Shown here: positions 1 through 8,519 of the stretch, piece after piece
Numbering within the stretch: the stretch's first letter is position 1
Layout of the letters: every line of letters begins with the position of its first letter
NCBI RefSeq assembly: GCF_000717275.1
Contig: NZ_JNYV01000011.1
Coordinates: 1 to 64,000, forward strand
DNA length: 64,000 nucleotides
Direction of reading: 5' to 3'
Source of the DNA: Kitasatospora arboriphila
Lineage (GTDB): Bacteria; Actinomycetota; Actinomycetes; Mycobacteriales; Mycobacteriaceae
Program-made: the position numbers and the translations under genes
Notes under the pieces: generated by a model
The model's input: the letters and a program-made list of their open reading frames with translations, nothing else
The model's database searches: none
Told to the model about the DNA's origin: nothing

Positions 1-873
1 GAGGGTGATCGAGGTGATCACCGCATCACACGCGGCTGCTGCGGCGGTCGCTTCGGTGACCGGACCCATCCACCGCAACTCGGCTCGGTCGGGATGATCA
101 GCCGGAACCGTCACCGCCACATCCGTTCTCGGCGCCGATATCAGCGTTTGCCCACCGCCACCACAATCAAGAAGCTGATGCAGCGCGTCCGCCCGCCGCT
201 GCGACGCTGTGCGGGAATCTCTGCTGCCGTCGGGTTCAGGTCGGGGCCGCGACCACACATCCAGCGCGGACAACAGTTTCTCCCCGGTCACCGCATCCAC
301 ATCGAAGGTCCCCGTCAGTCGGCCGTCGCTGGTAACCCCATAGTCAACTCGGTTCAGTGAGGTGTCTTCGGCTGCCGGCACACCACCATGTTCCCCGGCG
401 ACCTCGTTGCCCACGGTTCTGGCGATCCGCCCGATCTCGGCGGGTGGCGCACCAGAGATCGCGGCAGCCAGAAGCTTTCGCTCGATGTCAGACCTGAACT
501 GTTCGGTCATCGCGGAACCGGAACGACCGCTGACGTGGTTCATACCAGTGACCAACGCATCAACATGCTCAACGGACAAGAAACCGTCCCGACCGTAACC
601 GGCCGTGCGATCCAACCCTGCCAGTCCGGTCCCGACACGTAACCATCGCGCCGCCGTCGCCGGGGCGGCACCATTCTCCTGCAGCAACTTCGACGTCGTC
701 GATCCGGACCGTTTGGCCAACCCCATCCGGTCGATGAGCGCTGCACCCACCGCCAACTGGAAGTCGGCGGCATTACGCAACGTGATCAAATCCCTCACCA
801 TACCCACCGCACCGGCCGCATCATCAGGAAACACCACACCGATGACCTCATCAACCAAATCCACAACACGCAT
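1..873 (-). CDS. DUF222 / 13E12-family HNH endonuclease, 3' part cut by window edge
   Basis: An open frame runs without a stop from an ATG at 871-873 to the left edge (291 codons), so only the N-terminal part is present. It begins MRVVDLVDEVIGVVF and contains the helical DUF222 region with the segment SDIERKLLAAA, followed by TGTFDVDAVTGEKLLSALD and SQRRADAL, typical of the 13E12 repeat family of mycolate actinobacteria. In that family a C-terminal HNH nuclease domain follows; it would lie outside the window. The family is multicopy in these genomes and its biological role is not settled. No frameshift is seen in the visible part. Confidence 0.85.
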   Translation of the reverse strand, partial: MRVVDLVDEVIGVVFPDDAAGAVGMVRDLITLRNAADFQLAVGAALIDRMGLAKRSGSTTSKLLQENGAAPATAARWLRVGTGLAGLDRTAGYGRDGFLSVEHVDALVTGMNHVSGRSGSAMTEQFRSDIERKLLAAAISGAPPAEIGRIARTVGNEVAGEHGGVPAAEDTSLNRVDYGVTSDGRLTGTFDVDAVTGEKLLSALDVWSRPRPEPDGSRDSRTASQRRADALHQLLDCGGGGQTLISAPRTDVAVTVPADHPDRAELRWMGPVTEATAAAAACDAVITSITL

Positions 874-1106
874 CACCAGACCCCCTCCGAGACAACAATA
901 TTGGGCAACAACATCGGACGGCCGATCACAATGGTGGCGTAGTCGCACGTATCTCAGAGTCAGGTCTTGCGGACGGTCGGCTTGCTACCAATCTAGCGAT
1001 TCGAACACACATTCGATAGTCATCTGTTCGGATGACCCTCCCACGGTGAAAGCCTTATGTCTGGCCGCACCGCACCATTGCAACTCGGCCGAGTACAGTC
1101 GCGACG

Positions 1107-1382
1107 ATGAGTAGTGACGATGCCCGTTCCCAACATGATCAACGGGTGGAGTTGCTCACCGCGATCGCCGCAGCGTTGGATCGACCTCATGACGTCGTGG
1201 ACGTATGCATGCAGCGCGGTGACGAAGAGGCCACGCGCACAGCGCTTATGGATCTTTTAGGTGTCACTGCACTCGGAGCCGATGCGGTGGTATCGATGCA
1301 GTTGAGACGGTTTCGTCGGGATTCAGCTGAGGGAATCCGCAGAGAGCTTGCTGAGTTGGTGCAGAACCCTCCGCACCGCTGA
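1107..1382 (+). CDS. Small protein resembling the GyrA/ParC tower segment
   Basis: 91 residues. The stretch HDVVDVCMQRGDEEATRTAL...LLGVTALGADAVVSMQLRRF...EGIRRELAEL reads like the region of DNA gyrase subunit A that contains an ILDMQLRRL-type motif, but nothing else of gyrase is present: no catalytic tyrosine, winged helix or beta-pinwheel. A TACAGT box at 1094-1099 lies 7 nt before the ATG, which suggests a leaderless transcript. It is an isolated gene, convergent with the DJ-1 gene downstream. Function unknown; it could bind a topoisomerase or be an independent helical protein. The resemblance is from memory, without an alignment. Confidence 0.65.
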   Translation: MSSDDARSQHDQRVELLTAIAAALDRPHDVVDVCMQRGDEEATRTALMDLLGVTALGADAVVSMQLRRFRRDSAEGIRRELAELVQNPPHR

Positions 1383-1488
1383 GGGATGATGCTCATTGAG
1401 CTCGGCAACGTGATCGCCAGCGCTACTCTGCCCTGCCTACTCAAGCCATATGGGCCGCAGCCCCTGTCTCCGTGCATTCGTCATACGT

Positions 1489-1520
1489 TCACACCCCGCT
1501 ACGAATGCAGCGGGGTGTGA
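1489..1520. terminator. Bidirectional hairpin between convergent genes
   Basis: A perfect 12-bp inverted repeat, TCACACCCCGCT and AGCGGGGTGTGA, with an 8-nt loop. It lies between the end of the GyrA-like gene (1382) and the end of the convergent DJ-1 gene (1531). There is no strong U-tract, as is common in actinobacteria. Confidence 0.65.
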
Positions 1521-1530
1521 CGGTCCAAAG

Positions 1531-2202
1531 TCATTCGCGCCCAAGCACCTTCGCGATCAACGACAGACGTTCGGCCCGCATCTTAAGTTTGAAGGCGTCA
1601 ACAAAAGCCGGGTCAGCAGTACTCGGCGAACCCGCGTCGAAAGGCGGTGCAGGGTCGTACTCGATCATCAGCTGGATGCGGCGTGCCACATCCTCGCCGA
1701 AGATGGTTGCAGCGACGGTCAAGGCGAAGTCCATCCCGGAGGTGACGCCGGCTCCGGTGATCACGTTGCCGTCCTGGACAACTCGCTCACCGACGGGTTC
1801 GCATCCGAACTCGCTGAGCATCGACATCGACGCCCAGTGGCTTGTCGCCTTCTTTCCCGAGAGCAGGCCGGCTGCCGCGAGGGTGAACGAGCCGGTGCAC
1901 ACCGAGGTCACCCATCGAGCACCGGCAGCCTGTGTGTTTAGGAAGTCAAGCGCAACAGCATCTTCGAACAACTCGAACGCTCCCCGCCCACCGGGGACGA
2001 ACAGCAGGTCGGCCTGCGGCGCTTGGTCAAGGGTGACGGTCGGAACGATGCTCCACTCACAATCGGTGGTCACCGGTTCGAGGTTGTGCCACGCCAAGTG
2101 CACGTCGGTGTCTGGGAAGTGCGAGAAGACCTGGGCGGGGCCGGTCATGTCCAGCTGCGTGACGTTCGGGAAGAGCAGCACGACGATCTGCAGTCTGGTC
2201 AT
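1531..2202 (-). CDS. DJ-1/PfpI family protein (isonitrile-hydratase-like)
   Basis: 223 residues, a full-length single-domain class I glutamine-amidotransferase-like fold. The N-terminus has a beta strand (IVVLLFPNVTQLDMTGP) and the nucleophile elbow VCTGSFTLAAAGLL places the candidate nucleophile at Cys102. The start LLFPNVTQLDMTGP and the region TSHWASMSML match the isonitrile hydratase/ThiJ-like branch rather than the chaperone DJ-1 itself. Substrate unknown. It is a single gene, and a 51-bp gap separates it from the oxidoreductase upstream on the same strand, so the two may be co-transcribed. Confidence 0.85.
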   Translation of the reverse strand: MTRLQIVVLLFPNVTQLDMTGPAQVFSHFPDTDVHLAWHNLEPVTTDCEWSIVPTVTLDQAPQADLLFVPGGRGAFELFEDAVALDFLNTQAAGARWVTSVCTGSFTLAAAGLLSGKKATSHWASMSMLSEFGCEPVGERVVQDGNVITGAGVTSGMDFALTVAATIFGEDVARRIQLMIEYDPAPPFDAGSPSTADPAFVDAFKLKMRAERLSLIAKVLGRE

Positions 2203-2253
2203 GACCGACCCTAAACCAGGGTCACTACCGATAGGGCTGTTCGAGTCCGACTC

Positions 2254-3273
2254 TCACTCGGCTACTCGAACCAGAGCCTTGCCGAAGTTGCGACCACTGA
2301 GCAGGCCACGGAATGCTTCGGGGACGTTGTCCAAGCCGTCGGTGATGTCTTCGCGGTACTTCAGCGAACCATCGGCCACCCACTGTGTGGCCTCCTCGAG
2401 GAAGCTAGGCATCTGCTCGGCTGCGAACTCGGTCTGGATGAACCCGCGGATGGTCAGGCTCTGGGTGAGGACGGCGCCCATCAACGCACCGGACCGGTCC
2501 GGGCCTTCAGGGGCCGACGTCAGGTTGTAGTTGGCAACCAGGCCACACACGGGAATGCGTCCGTACAGGTTCATCCGGGGAAGCACCGCGTTGAAGACCG
2601 CGCCGCCCACGTTCTCGAAGTACACGTCGATGCCATCGGGGGTCGCGGCCGCGAGCTGGTCTTTGAAGTCGTCGGCACGGTGGTCGATGGCTGCGTCGAA
2701 GCCGAGCTCGTCCTTGAGGTAGGCCACCTTGTCTGGTCCGCCGGCGATCCCGACCGCGCGGGCGCCCTTGAGCTTGGCGATCTGCCCGACCGCTGACCCG
2801 ACCGGGCCGGCAGCTGCGGCCACCACCACCGTCTCGCCCGGCTGCGGCTTTCCGATGGTCAGCAGCCCGGCGTATGCGGTGAAGCCGGGCATACCGAGAA
2901 CGCCGAGCGCGGTGGATGGTGAGATGGCCTCTGGATCAAGCTTGCGGAGGTACTTCGCCCGCTCAATCGAGTGGGTGCGCCAGCCGGCGTACCCCAGCAC
3001 CACGTCGCCCGGTGCGAAGTCGTCGACGGTCGAGGTGAGGACGCGTGAGACCGTGGCGCCCACCATGGTGTCGCCGATCTCGACCGGTGCTGCGTACGAC
3101 TTGGCCGCACTCATCCGGCCTCGCATGTAGGGGTCCAGCGACAGATACAGGGTTTCCAGCGCCACCTCGCCCGGCCCCGGTTCGGAGAGATCGAACTCTT
3201 CGAATCGGAAATCGGAATCCTTGGGTTCGCCGTGTGGGCGTGCTGCCAGGACGATGCGGGTGCCGTTGGTCAT
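2254..3273 (-). CDS. NADP-dependent medium-chain oxidoreductase (CurA/PTGR-like)
   Basis: 339 residues. A zinc-independent medium-chain dehydrogenase/reductase of the leukotriene B4 12-hydroxydehydrogenase, curcumin reductase and prostaglandin reductase group. It has the N-terminal segment LSLDPYMRGRM, the nucleotide-binding region VVVAAAAGPVGSAVGQIAKLKGARAVGIAGG and FENVGG. Such enzymes reduce double bonds of alpha,beta-unsaturated ketones and aldehydes with NADPH. The start is supported by GAGGAG just upstream on the minus strand. It is divergent from the FMN oxidase gene; the true substrate cannot be read from the sequence. Confidence 0.88.
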   Translation of the reverse strand: MTNGTRIVLAARPHGEPKDSDFRFEEFDLSEPGPGEVALETLYLSLDPYMRGRMSAAKSYAAPVEIGDTMVGATVSRVLTSTVDDFAPGDVVLGYAGWRTHSIERAKYLRKLDPEAISPSTALGVLGMPGFTAYAGLLTIGKPQPGETVVVAAAAGPVGSAVGQIAKLKGARAVGIAGGPDKVAYLKDELGFDAAIDHRADDFKDQLAAATPDGIDVYFENVGGAVFNAVLPRMNLYGRIPVCGLVANYNLTSAPEGPDRSGALMGAVLTQSLTIRGFIQTEFAAEQMPSFLEEATQWVADGSLKYREDITDGLDNVPEAFRGLLSGRNFGKALVRVAE

Positions 3274-3405
3274 GTATCTCCTCGTCGAGAATTGTTGCGG
3301 TCTCCCTCGTCAACAGCCAAGGGCGACCGTGCTGTTCCGTCGGCTGCCGAATGTGAGGCAACTCAAGTCACCATCGTCGCTCATCTGGTTCGCTACGGTG
3401 GGCCG

Positions 3406-4719
3406 ATGAGCAGCAACACGCCACCGGCGTCCGATCTTTCCGGCCGGGCTCGACAGAACCAGATCTACACCGACGGCGTCTTTGGACGAAAGCCAAAGGT
3501 ACCCACCAACTTCGGTGATCTGGAGCGCGCTGCCAAGCGCAAGATGTCCGCGAAGGCGTGGGCCTATGTCGCCGGTGGGGCGGGTGAAGGCAGCACCATG
3601 CGGGCCAACCGCCGCGCCCTCGACAGCTGGGCGATCGTCCCCAGGATGCTGCGCGACGTCTCGGTGCGGAGTCTGTCCACCGAGCTGTTCGGACAGCAGT
3701 TGCCGGCACCGATCCTGTTCTCCCCGGTGGGTGCGGGCGGCCTGGTCTTTCCGCAGGCCGACGTCCACATCGGCCGGGCCGCCGCCGAACTCGGTGTCCC
3801 GTACATCTTCTCCAGCCAGGCCAGCGCACCGATGGAGAGCACTGCCGCGGCGATGGACGAGGTGTCGCCGGGGGCGCCCCGCTGGTATCAGCTGTACTGG
3901 TCGAGCGACGAACAACTGGTGGACAGCTTCCTGAAGCGCGCCGAGAAATGCGGTGCGGCGGCCATCGTGGTCACGCTCGACACCACCATGCTGGGATGGC
4001 GGCCGCAGGACCTGAACCTGGGCTCGCTGCCGTTCGCGCAAGGGTTGGGCATCGACCAGTACACCTCAGATCCCCGCTTCATCGACATGGTGCGAGCTCG
4101 TATCGCTGCGGCGGTACCCGGTCCCAAACCCCAGGTGACGGTGGGCGCGATCAAGTCCCTGGTGTCGATGGCGAAGAACACCCCCGGCAGTGTGCTGGCG
4201 AACCTTCGCTCGCCTGTGCCCAGGGAGTCTGTACAGACCTTCCTGGAGACCTACTCGCGTCCCTCGCTCAACTGGACCGACATCGCCGGGCTGCGCGAGC
4301 GGACGTCGCTGCCGATCGTCTTGAAAGGGATCTTGCACCCCGACGACGCACGGCAAGCCGTCGATGCTGGGGTGGACGGCATCCTGGTCTCCAACCATGG
4401 CGGCCGGCAGATCGACGGATCCATCGGCTCGGTCGAAGCGCTCACCGACGTGGTGGCCGCGGTTGACGGCAAGGCGAAGATCTTGCTGGATTCGGGGATC
4501 CGCGGCGGCGCCGACGTCTTCAAGGCGTTGGCTCTGGGTGCGGACGCGGTGTGTATCGGCCGTCCGCACATGTACGGACTCGCGCTGGCCGGATCGGCAG
4601 GTGCGCGAGATGTGGTCGCCAACATCATCGCCGAGCTCGACCTGACGCTGGGACTGTCCGGGAACACCAACACCGCCGACCTGTCGCCGGCGGTGTTGAA
4701 GAAGGTACGACTAGACTAG
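3406..4719 (+). CDS. FMN-dependent 2-hydroxyacid oxidase (lactate 2-monooxygenase-like)
   Basis: 437 residues from ATG 3406. The open frame extends further upstream to 3232, but that part overlaps the divergent gene and is not protein-like. TACGGT at 3394-3399 lies 6 nt before the ATG, so a leaderless start is plausible. Hallmarks of the family are WAYVAGGAGEGSTMRANR, WYQLYW, Lys307 in LKGILHPDDA, and His331/Arg334 in SNHGGRQ, the catalytic base and the carboxylate-binding arginine. The length (over 400) and N-terminal extension fit lactate 2-monooxygenase and related enzymes better than simple glycolate oxidases. The last 4 bases overlap the convergent DUF2236 gene. Confidence 0.88.
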   Translation: MSSNTPPASDLSGRARQNQIYTDGVFGRKPKVPTNFGDLERAAKRKMSAKAWAYVAGGAGEGSTMRANRRALDSWAIVPRMLRDVSVRSLSTELFGQQLPAPILFSPVGAGGLVFPQADVHIGRAAAELGVPYIFSSQASAPMESTAAAMDEVSPGAPRWYQLYWSSDEQLVDSFLKRAEKCGAAAIVVTLDTTMLGWRPQDLNLGSLPFAQGLGIDQYTSDPRFIDMVRARIAAAVPGPKPQVTVGAIKSLVSMAKNTPGSVLANLRSPVPRESVQTFLETYSRPSLNWTDIAGLRERTSLPIVLKGILHPDDARQAVDAGVDGILVSNHGGRQIDGSIGSVEALTDVVAAVDGKAKILLDSGIRGGADVFKALALGADAVCIGRPHMYGLALAGSAGARDVVANIIAELDLTLGLSGNTNTADLSPAVLKKVRLD

Positions 4720-5603
4720 ATCAGTTTTCGGCCGGTCCGGATCCGGCGCCGGACGTCCCACAGGTAGGCGTTGAACGGGAATGCGCGCATCGGTTCGGGT
4801 AGTCGCGTCACCACGGAGCGGACGATGCGATTGTGCAGGTCGAAGAGTTGTTGTTGCCGCGGTGTCCACTCGAGGCCCATCTTCTCGCGGAACTCGGGTG
4901 GCAGGAACCCGGCGGTGAGGAACAGGCCAAAGTCGCCGATCAGCATGGACACCGGCTTGGGCAGGAACTCGAACTTGGCAATGCTGATCAGCAGTTCCCG
5001 GATGGTGTCGTCGATCTCTAGCTGCGCCACGGTGCCATCCCAGTACTCCTGGAAGTCGGCGCGTGTGGCCGGCCACATCTCGCGCGGCATCTGCAGCGTG
5101 GTGCCCATGAGAGCACCCTGCTGGTATGCCTCTTCGGTGATCGCCGATGGGTCGCCGTAGAGAATCTGCATGTCTTCCCAGCCCTTGTACAGGCAGGCAG
5201 CAACCCACAACTGCAGGCGGGGATCAAAGGCGTTGTACTCGACCGGGCTCGACTCGGTGGACCGCACCTGCGCGTGTGAGTGGCCGACGGCTTTGCGATA
5301 CGCCTTGCGGTCTTCCGGGGTGCCGTTCACCGCGACCGCGAGGTACGACAGCGTGGTGCGGCCCCGCTTGATGGGGTGCTTGAACAGGTTGCCGGTGTCG
5401 ACCTTGCTCTCCGCGACGCCGTATCCGACCGCAGGGAGTGCAAGTTGCATGATCACGTTGGCGGCCCCGGCGAGAGCCGAGATGCCCGGCATATCCAGCA
5501 GGTCGCCCGGTGCGCTGTCGGTCTCTGCGCGATTTCGGGTGCGGATGGGCTGCGGCATGTCGATGGACAGGGCAGCCGTTCCGTCAACGGTTCCAGACGT
5601 CAT
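4716..5603 (-). CDS. DUF2236 oxygenase (MpaB / latex-clearing-protein-like)
   Basis: 295 residues. The central block AVGHSHAQVRS...EYNAFDPRLQLWVAACL is the signature of the MpaB/DUF2236 family, which includes haem-containing rubber oxygenase Lcp and fungal MpaB. It is shorter than Lcp and has no obvious signal peptide, so rubber cleavage is not implied. It is divergent from a tetR gene, and the short region between them holds a perfect palindrome. That makes regulation by the neighbouring TetR likely. Confidence 0.8.
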   Translation of the reverse strand: MTSGTVDGTAALSIDMPQPIRTRNRAETDSAPGDLLDMPGISALAGAANVIMQLALPAVGYGVAESKVDTGNLFKHPIKRGRTTLSYLAVAVNGTPEDRKAYRKAVGHSHAQVRSTESSPVEYNAFDPRLQLWVAACLYKGWEDMQILYGDPSAITEEAYQQGALMGTTLQMPREMWPATRADFQEYWDGTVAQLEIDDTIRELLISIAKFEFLPKPVSMLIGDFGLFLTAGFLPPEFREKMGLEWTPRQQQLFDLHNRIVRSVVTRLPEPMRAFPFNAYLWDVRRRIRTGRKLI

Positions 5604-5626
5604 TGTCGGCCTCCAAGGTTGCTTCT

Positions 5627-5642
5627 GATAACAACCGTTATC
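5627..5642. promoter_or_regulatory. TetR operator candidate between DUF2236 and tetR
   Basis: Perfect inverted repeat GATAAC-AACC-GTTATC, centred in the 109-bp region between the two divergent starts. Size and position suit a TetR dimer controlling both genes. Confidence 0.6.
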
Positions 5643-5712
5643 TCTTTCGTATTGAAGCGGCGATCGGACCGAAAGTCAATCGTCGTTAACCGAAGGTGGA
5701 AGGATGAGGTCC

Positions 5713-6345
5713 ATGGCAGATCCTTTGCGCCCATATGGCGGCGAGAATGGAGCTGACCGGGTCAAACGTCGCCGGGCAGCGCTGATCGAAGCTGCGCTCG
5801 AGATCCTCGGCTCGGCCGACGGGGTGGCGATCAGTGTTCGCGGGGTGTGCCGGCAGGCCGGATTGACCGCGAGATACTTCTACGAGAGTTTCGAAGACGT
5901 GGACCAGTTGGTGGGCACCACGTACGACGCCGTCGTCTTCGACATTGCCGAGGCCGCCCAGACCGCGGTGACATCCGGCGGTCAGTCTCCGCGCGAGCAG
6001 ATCCGTTCGGCGGTGGGTGCCATCGTTCGGCTCATCGACACTGATCGGCGCAAGGGCCGGGTGCTGTTCTCGCAGACCCTGCTCAGCGGAACCCTGGCCA
6101 CCAAGCGGATGGACGCCGCCATGATGTTCGCGGCGCTGACCATCCAGACTTCTGGCGCCCAGTTCGACGACGCGACCACCCAAGGGGCGGCCCACTTCTA
6201 CGTCGGCGGGCTCGGACAGGTCCTCAACGCGTGGATCGACGGCCGAATCGATTGCCCCACCGACGAATTGATCGAACTGTGTGTGACGATGATGTTCGGT
6301 GCGATCTACGAACTGCTGCCCGAGAACGCTCAGCGCACCGATTGA
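5713..6345 (+). CDS. TetR family transcriptional regulator
   Basis: 210 residues from ATG 5713. An in-frame ATG at 5704 is also possible, but the GGAAGG sequence directly abuts it and is better spaced for 5713. The N-terminal helix-turn-helix is GVAISVRGVCRQAGLTARYFYESFEDVDQLV (about residues 35-65). The C-terminal ligand domain is unassigned. It is divergent from the DUF2236 oxygenase, which is its likely target through the GATAAC-GTTATC palindrome. Its 3' end overlaps the convergent MFS gene by 16 bp. Confidence 0.88.
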   Translation: MADPLRPYGGENGADRVKRRRAALIEAALEILGSADGVAISVRGVCRQAGLTARYFYESFEDVDQLVGTTYDAVVFDIAEAAQTAVTSGGQSPREQIRSAVGAIVRLIDTDRRKGRVLFSQTLLSGTLATKRMDAAMMFAALTIQTSGAQFDDATTQGAAHFYVGGLGQVLNAWIDGRIDCPTDELIELCVTMMFGAIYELLPENAQRTD

Positions 6346-7589
6346 CCGGTGCGGCGTTCGTTCCAATGGTCGAAGACCAGCCACGCGAGCAGGCCGGTCA
6401 CTGCCACACCGATACCGCTCAGGCACACCGCAATCCAGCCGCCGGCGCCGTAGGCGTAGCCCGATGAGACCGAACCTGCCACCGCACCGGCGAAGTACGT
6501 GACCATGTACGCCGTGGTGACGCGGCTGCGCTCCTCCGGCGCCAGCGAATAGATCGCGGACTGGTTCGCCAACTGCGAAGCCTGAACCCCGAAGTCGAAC
6601 ACCACGAGCCCGATCAACAGCGCTGCCAACGGTGTTCCGGGCCACGCGAGCGACAACCAGCCGATGATGGTGACAACCCACGCGGCCGTGGTCGCCATCC
6701 GCAGATGCCCACGGTCGGCGAGCTTTCCGAACAGCGGAGCCGCCGCGGCACCGGCGACCCCGGCAAGACCGAACAGCCCGATGGCAGCCTCCGAATAGGA
6801 GAAGTGCTCGCCCCGACTGCCTGAGAGCAGGAACGCGATCGAGGTCCACATGGCGCTGAACCCGAACATCGTGAGAAACCCGAGCAGCATTCGTTGCCGG
6901 AGCATCGTCTCGGCACGGACGATCCGGGCCACCGAGATCAGCAGTTGGCCATAGGGTTGCCGGGGACGGGGCGCGTCGGGTGGCACCGAGACGTAGACCA
7001 CCACGGCCAGCACGATCATCAGGCCCGCCCCCGTGAACAACACCGATCGCCAGCCCCCGAACTCGGCGATGAGCCCACTGACGACGCGGGCCAGCAGGAT
7101 GCCCAGCAACAGCCCGCTCATCACCATGCCGACCACGCGCCCGCGATCTGACGGCACCGCAAGGGACGCGGACCACGGCAACACGATCTGGGCGGTGGCC
7201 GCACACACGCCGGCCAGGATCGATGCGACGAAGAGGGTCCCGAAACCTGGAGCCAGTCCCGAGAGCAACAGGGCGACCGCTGATGCGACCATCATGCTGG
7301 GCGCCAACAACTTCCGGTTCAGCAGATCGCCCAGCGGGACCAAGAACAGCAATCCCATCGCGTACCCCAGTTGTGCGGCGGTCACCACCAGTGCCGCCGT
7401 CGACGTTGAGACGTCGAAGTCCTGGCGGATCTCCTCGAGTACGGGTTGCAGGACGTAGAGCGACGACACCGAGACGCCGCACGTGATCGCGAACAACACC
7501 ACGAGGGACCCGCTGATCCCCGGCCGGTCACCCGGTGAGGCAGGGATCGTCGACGACGGATCGATGGGTGGGTCTGGCGTCGCTCGCAT
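6330..7589 (-). CDS. MFS transporter, drug/solute efflux type
   Basis: 419 residues from ATG 7589. The frame is open back to 7763 but that part overlaps the divergent tetR gene and is arginine-rich noise. About 12 membrane segments are visible. The loop GDLLNRKLLAP after the second helix and the repeated half after residue 220 fit the MFS_1 superfamily. Substrate unknown. It lies between two tetR genes, convergent with the first and divergent from the second; the second is the more natural regulator. Confidence 0.85.
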   Translation of the reverse strand: MRATPDPPIDPSSTIPASPGDRPGISGSLVVLFAITCGVSVSSLYVLQPVLEEIRQDFDVSTSTAALVVTAAQLGYAMGLLFLVPLGDLLNRKLLAPSMMVASAVALLLSGLAPGFGTLFVASILAGVCAATAQIVLPWSASLAVPSDRGRVVGMVMSGLLLGILLARVVSGLIAEFGGWRSVLFTGAGLMIVLAVVVYVSVPPDAPRPRQPYGQLLISVARIVRAETMLRQRMLLGFLTMFGFSAMWTSIAFLLSGSRGEHFSYSEAAIGLFGLAGVAGAAAAPLFGKLADRGHLRMATTAAWVVTIIGWLSLAWPGTPLAALLIGLVVFDFGVQASQLANQSAIYSLAPEERSRVTTAYMVTYFAGAVAGSVSSGYAYGAGGWIAVCLSGIGVAVTGLLAWLVFDHWNERRTGQSVR

Positions 7590-7755
7590 GATCCCCAGCC
7601 TGCCGGATACGTCGCGGTGACGTGCGATCAGAGCCCGGCGGCGACGTCGGTCAGGCGCCGGCGCGGCGGCATCGGCAGGCTTTGTACGGCGAAACGCCCA
7701 GCGGCCGACCCCGTATTCGCGCGAGCGTGATGGGGCGGCACAGTAGGTTGATGAC

Positions 7756-8400
7756 ATGAACACCGTGCCCGATCCGACGCCGCGAGACCACGGCGGCGAC
7801 AGCTGGCGCGAATACGGCCGGGAAGATCTGCCTGCGCCGCTCGCGGCAGCGCTGTCGGCCTTTGCCGAACACGGATATCACGGCACCTCGGTGCGTGACA
7901 TCGCCGCACGCGCAGGCTTGAGTGTGCCGGGGCTCTATCACCACTATCCGTCGAAGCAGTCCCTCCTCAAGGGTTTGCTCGAGCTCACGATGAGTGATCT
8001 GCTCGGCCGTTCCGAGGCGGCGCTTGCCGAAGCCGGCCCGACGCCGCTCGAACGCTACGACGCCGTGGTGGAGTCCTTGCTGCGGTTCCACATGTATCGG
8101 CGGGCCCAGGCGTTTGTCGGCTCCACCGAGATCCGCAGCCTGGATCCGTCGTTTCGCACCCATTACATCCAACTGCGCGACAGGCAGCAGCGGATGGTCG
8201 ACAAGCTGGTGATGGACGGCGTCGAGTCGGGTGATTTCCGTTGCCCCAATCCGGAGGACGCCGGTCGGGCGGTCACCACCATGTGTGTGGGGGTATCCAC
8301 CTGGTACCGGCCACAGGGACGGCTCGGTCCCGACGAACTCGTTGCGCGATATCTGCTGATCGCCAGACGGATGGTGGGGTACTTTCCGGATCAGCCGTGA
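7756..8400 (+). CDS. TetR family transcriptional regulator
   Basis: 214 residues. The helix-turn-helix is GYHGTSVRDIAARAGLSVPGLYHHYPSKQSLL (about residues 40-70), strongly TetR-like. TAGGTT at 7744-7749 lies 6 nt before the ATG, so the mRNA may be leaderless. Upstream it is divergent from the MFS gene. Downstream, 119 bp away on the same strand, starts the acyl-CoA dehydrogenase operon, so it may control either. Regulators of this shape often control acyl-CoA metabolism, but that is inference. Confidence 0.88.
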   Translation: MNTVPDPTPRDHGGDSWREYGREDLPAPLAAALSAFAEHGYHGTSVRDIAARAGLSVPGLYHHYPSKQSLLKGLLELTMSDLLGRSEAALAEAGPTPLERYDAVVESLLRFHMYRRAQAFVGSTEIRSLDPSFRTHYIQLRDRQQRMVDKLVMDGVESGDFRCPNPEDAGRAVTTMCVGVSTWYRPQGRLGPDELVARYLLIARRMVGYFPDQP

Positions 8401-8456
8401 CGGGTGACGTCGACCGGCTTGACCGTCGAGTCCGGGCGTGACATTCTGGGCCCATT

Positions 8457-8474
8457 ACCGAACGAGCGATCGGT
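8457..8474. promoter_or_regulatory. Imperfect palindrome upstream of acyl-CoA dehydrogenase operon
   Basis: ACCGAnCGnnCGnTCGGT, 14 of 18 positions symmetric, 46 bp before the start at 8520. Possibly an operator for the upstream TetR protein. This is pattern evidence only. Confidence 0.35.
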
Positions 8475-8519
8475 CGGGCTCGCATTACGGGTTCGCCGGC
8501 GCCGCACAAGGAGGTGCAC

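Noticed and set aside
1187..1477. 96-codon minus frame antisense to the GyrA-like gene
   Set aside because: No motif; the plus-strand frame has clear family resemblance instead.
5686..7482. 598-codon minus frame
   Set aside because: Covers the antisense of the tetR gene and another frame of the MFS gene; composition is arginine- and glycine-rich noise.
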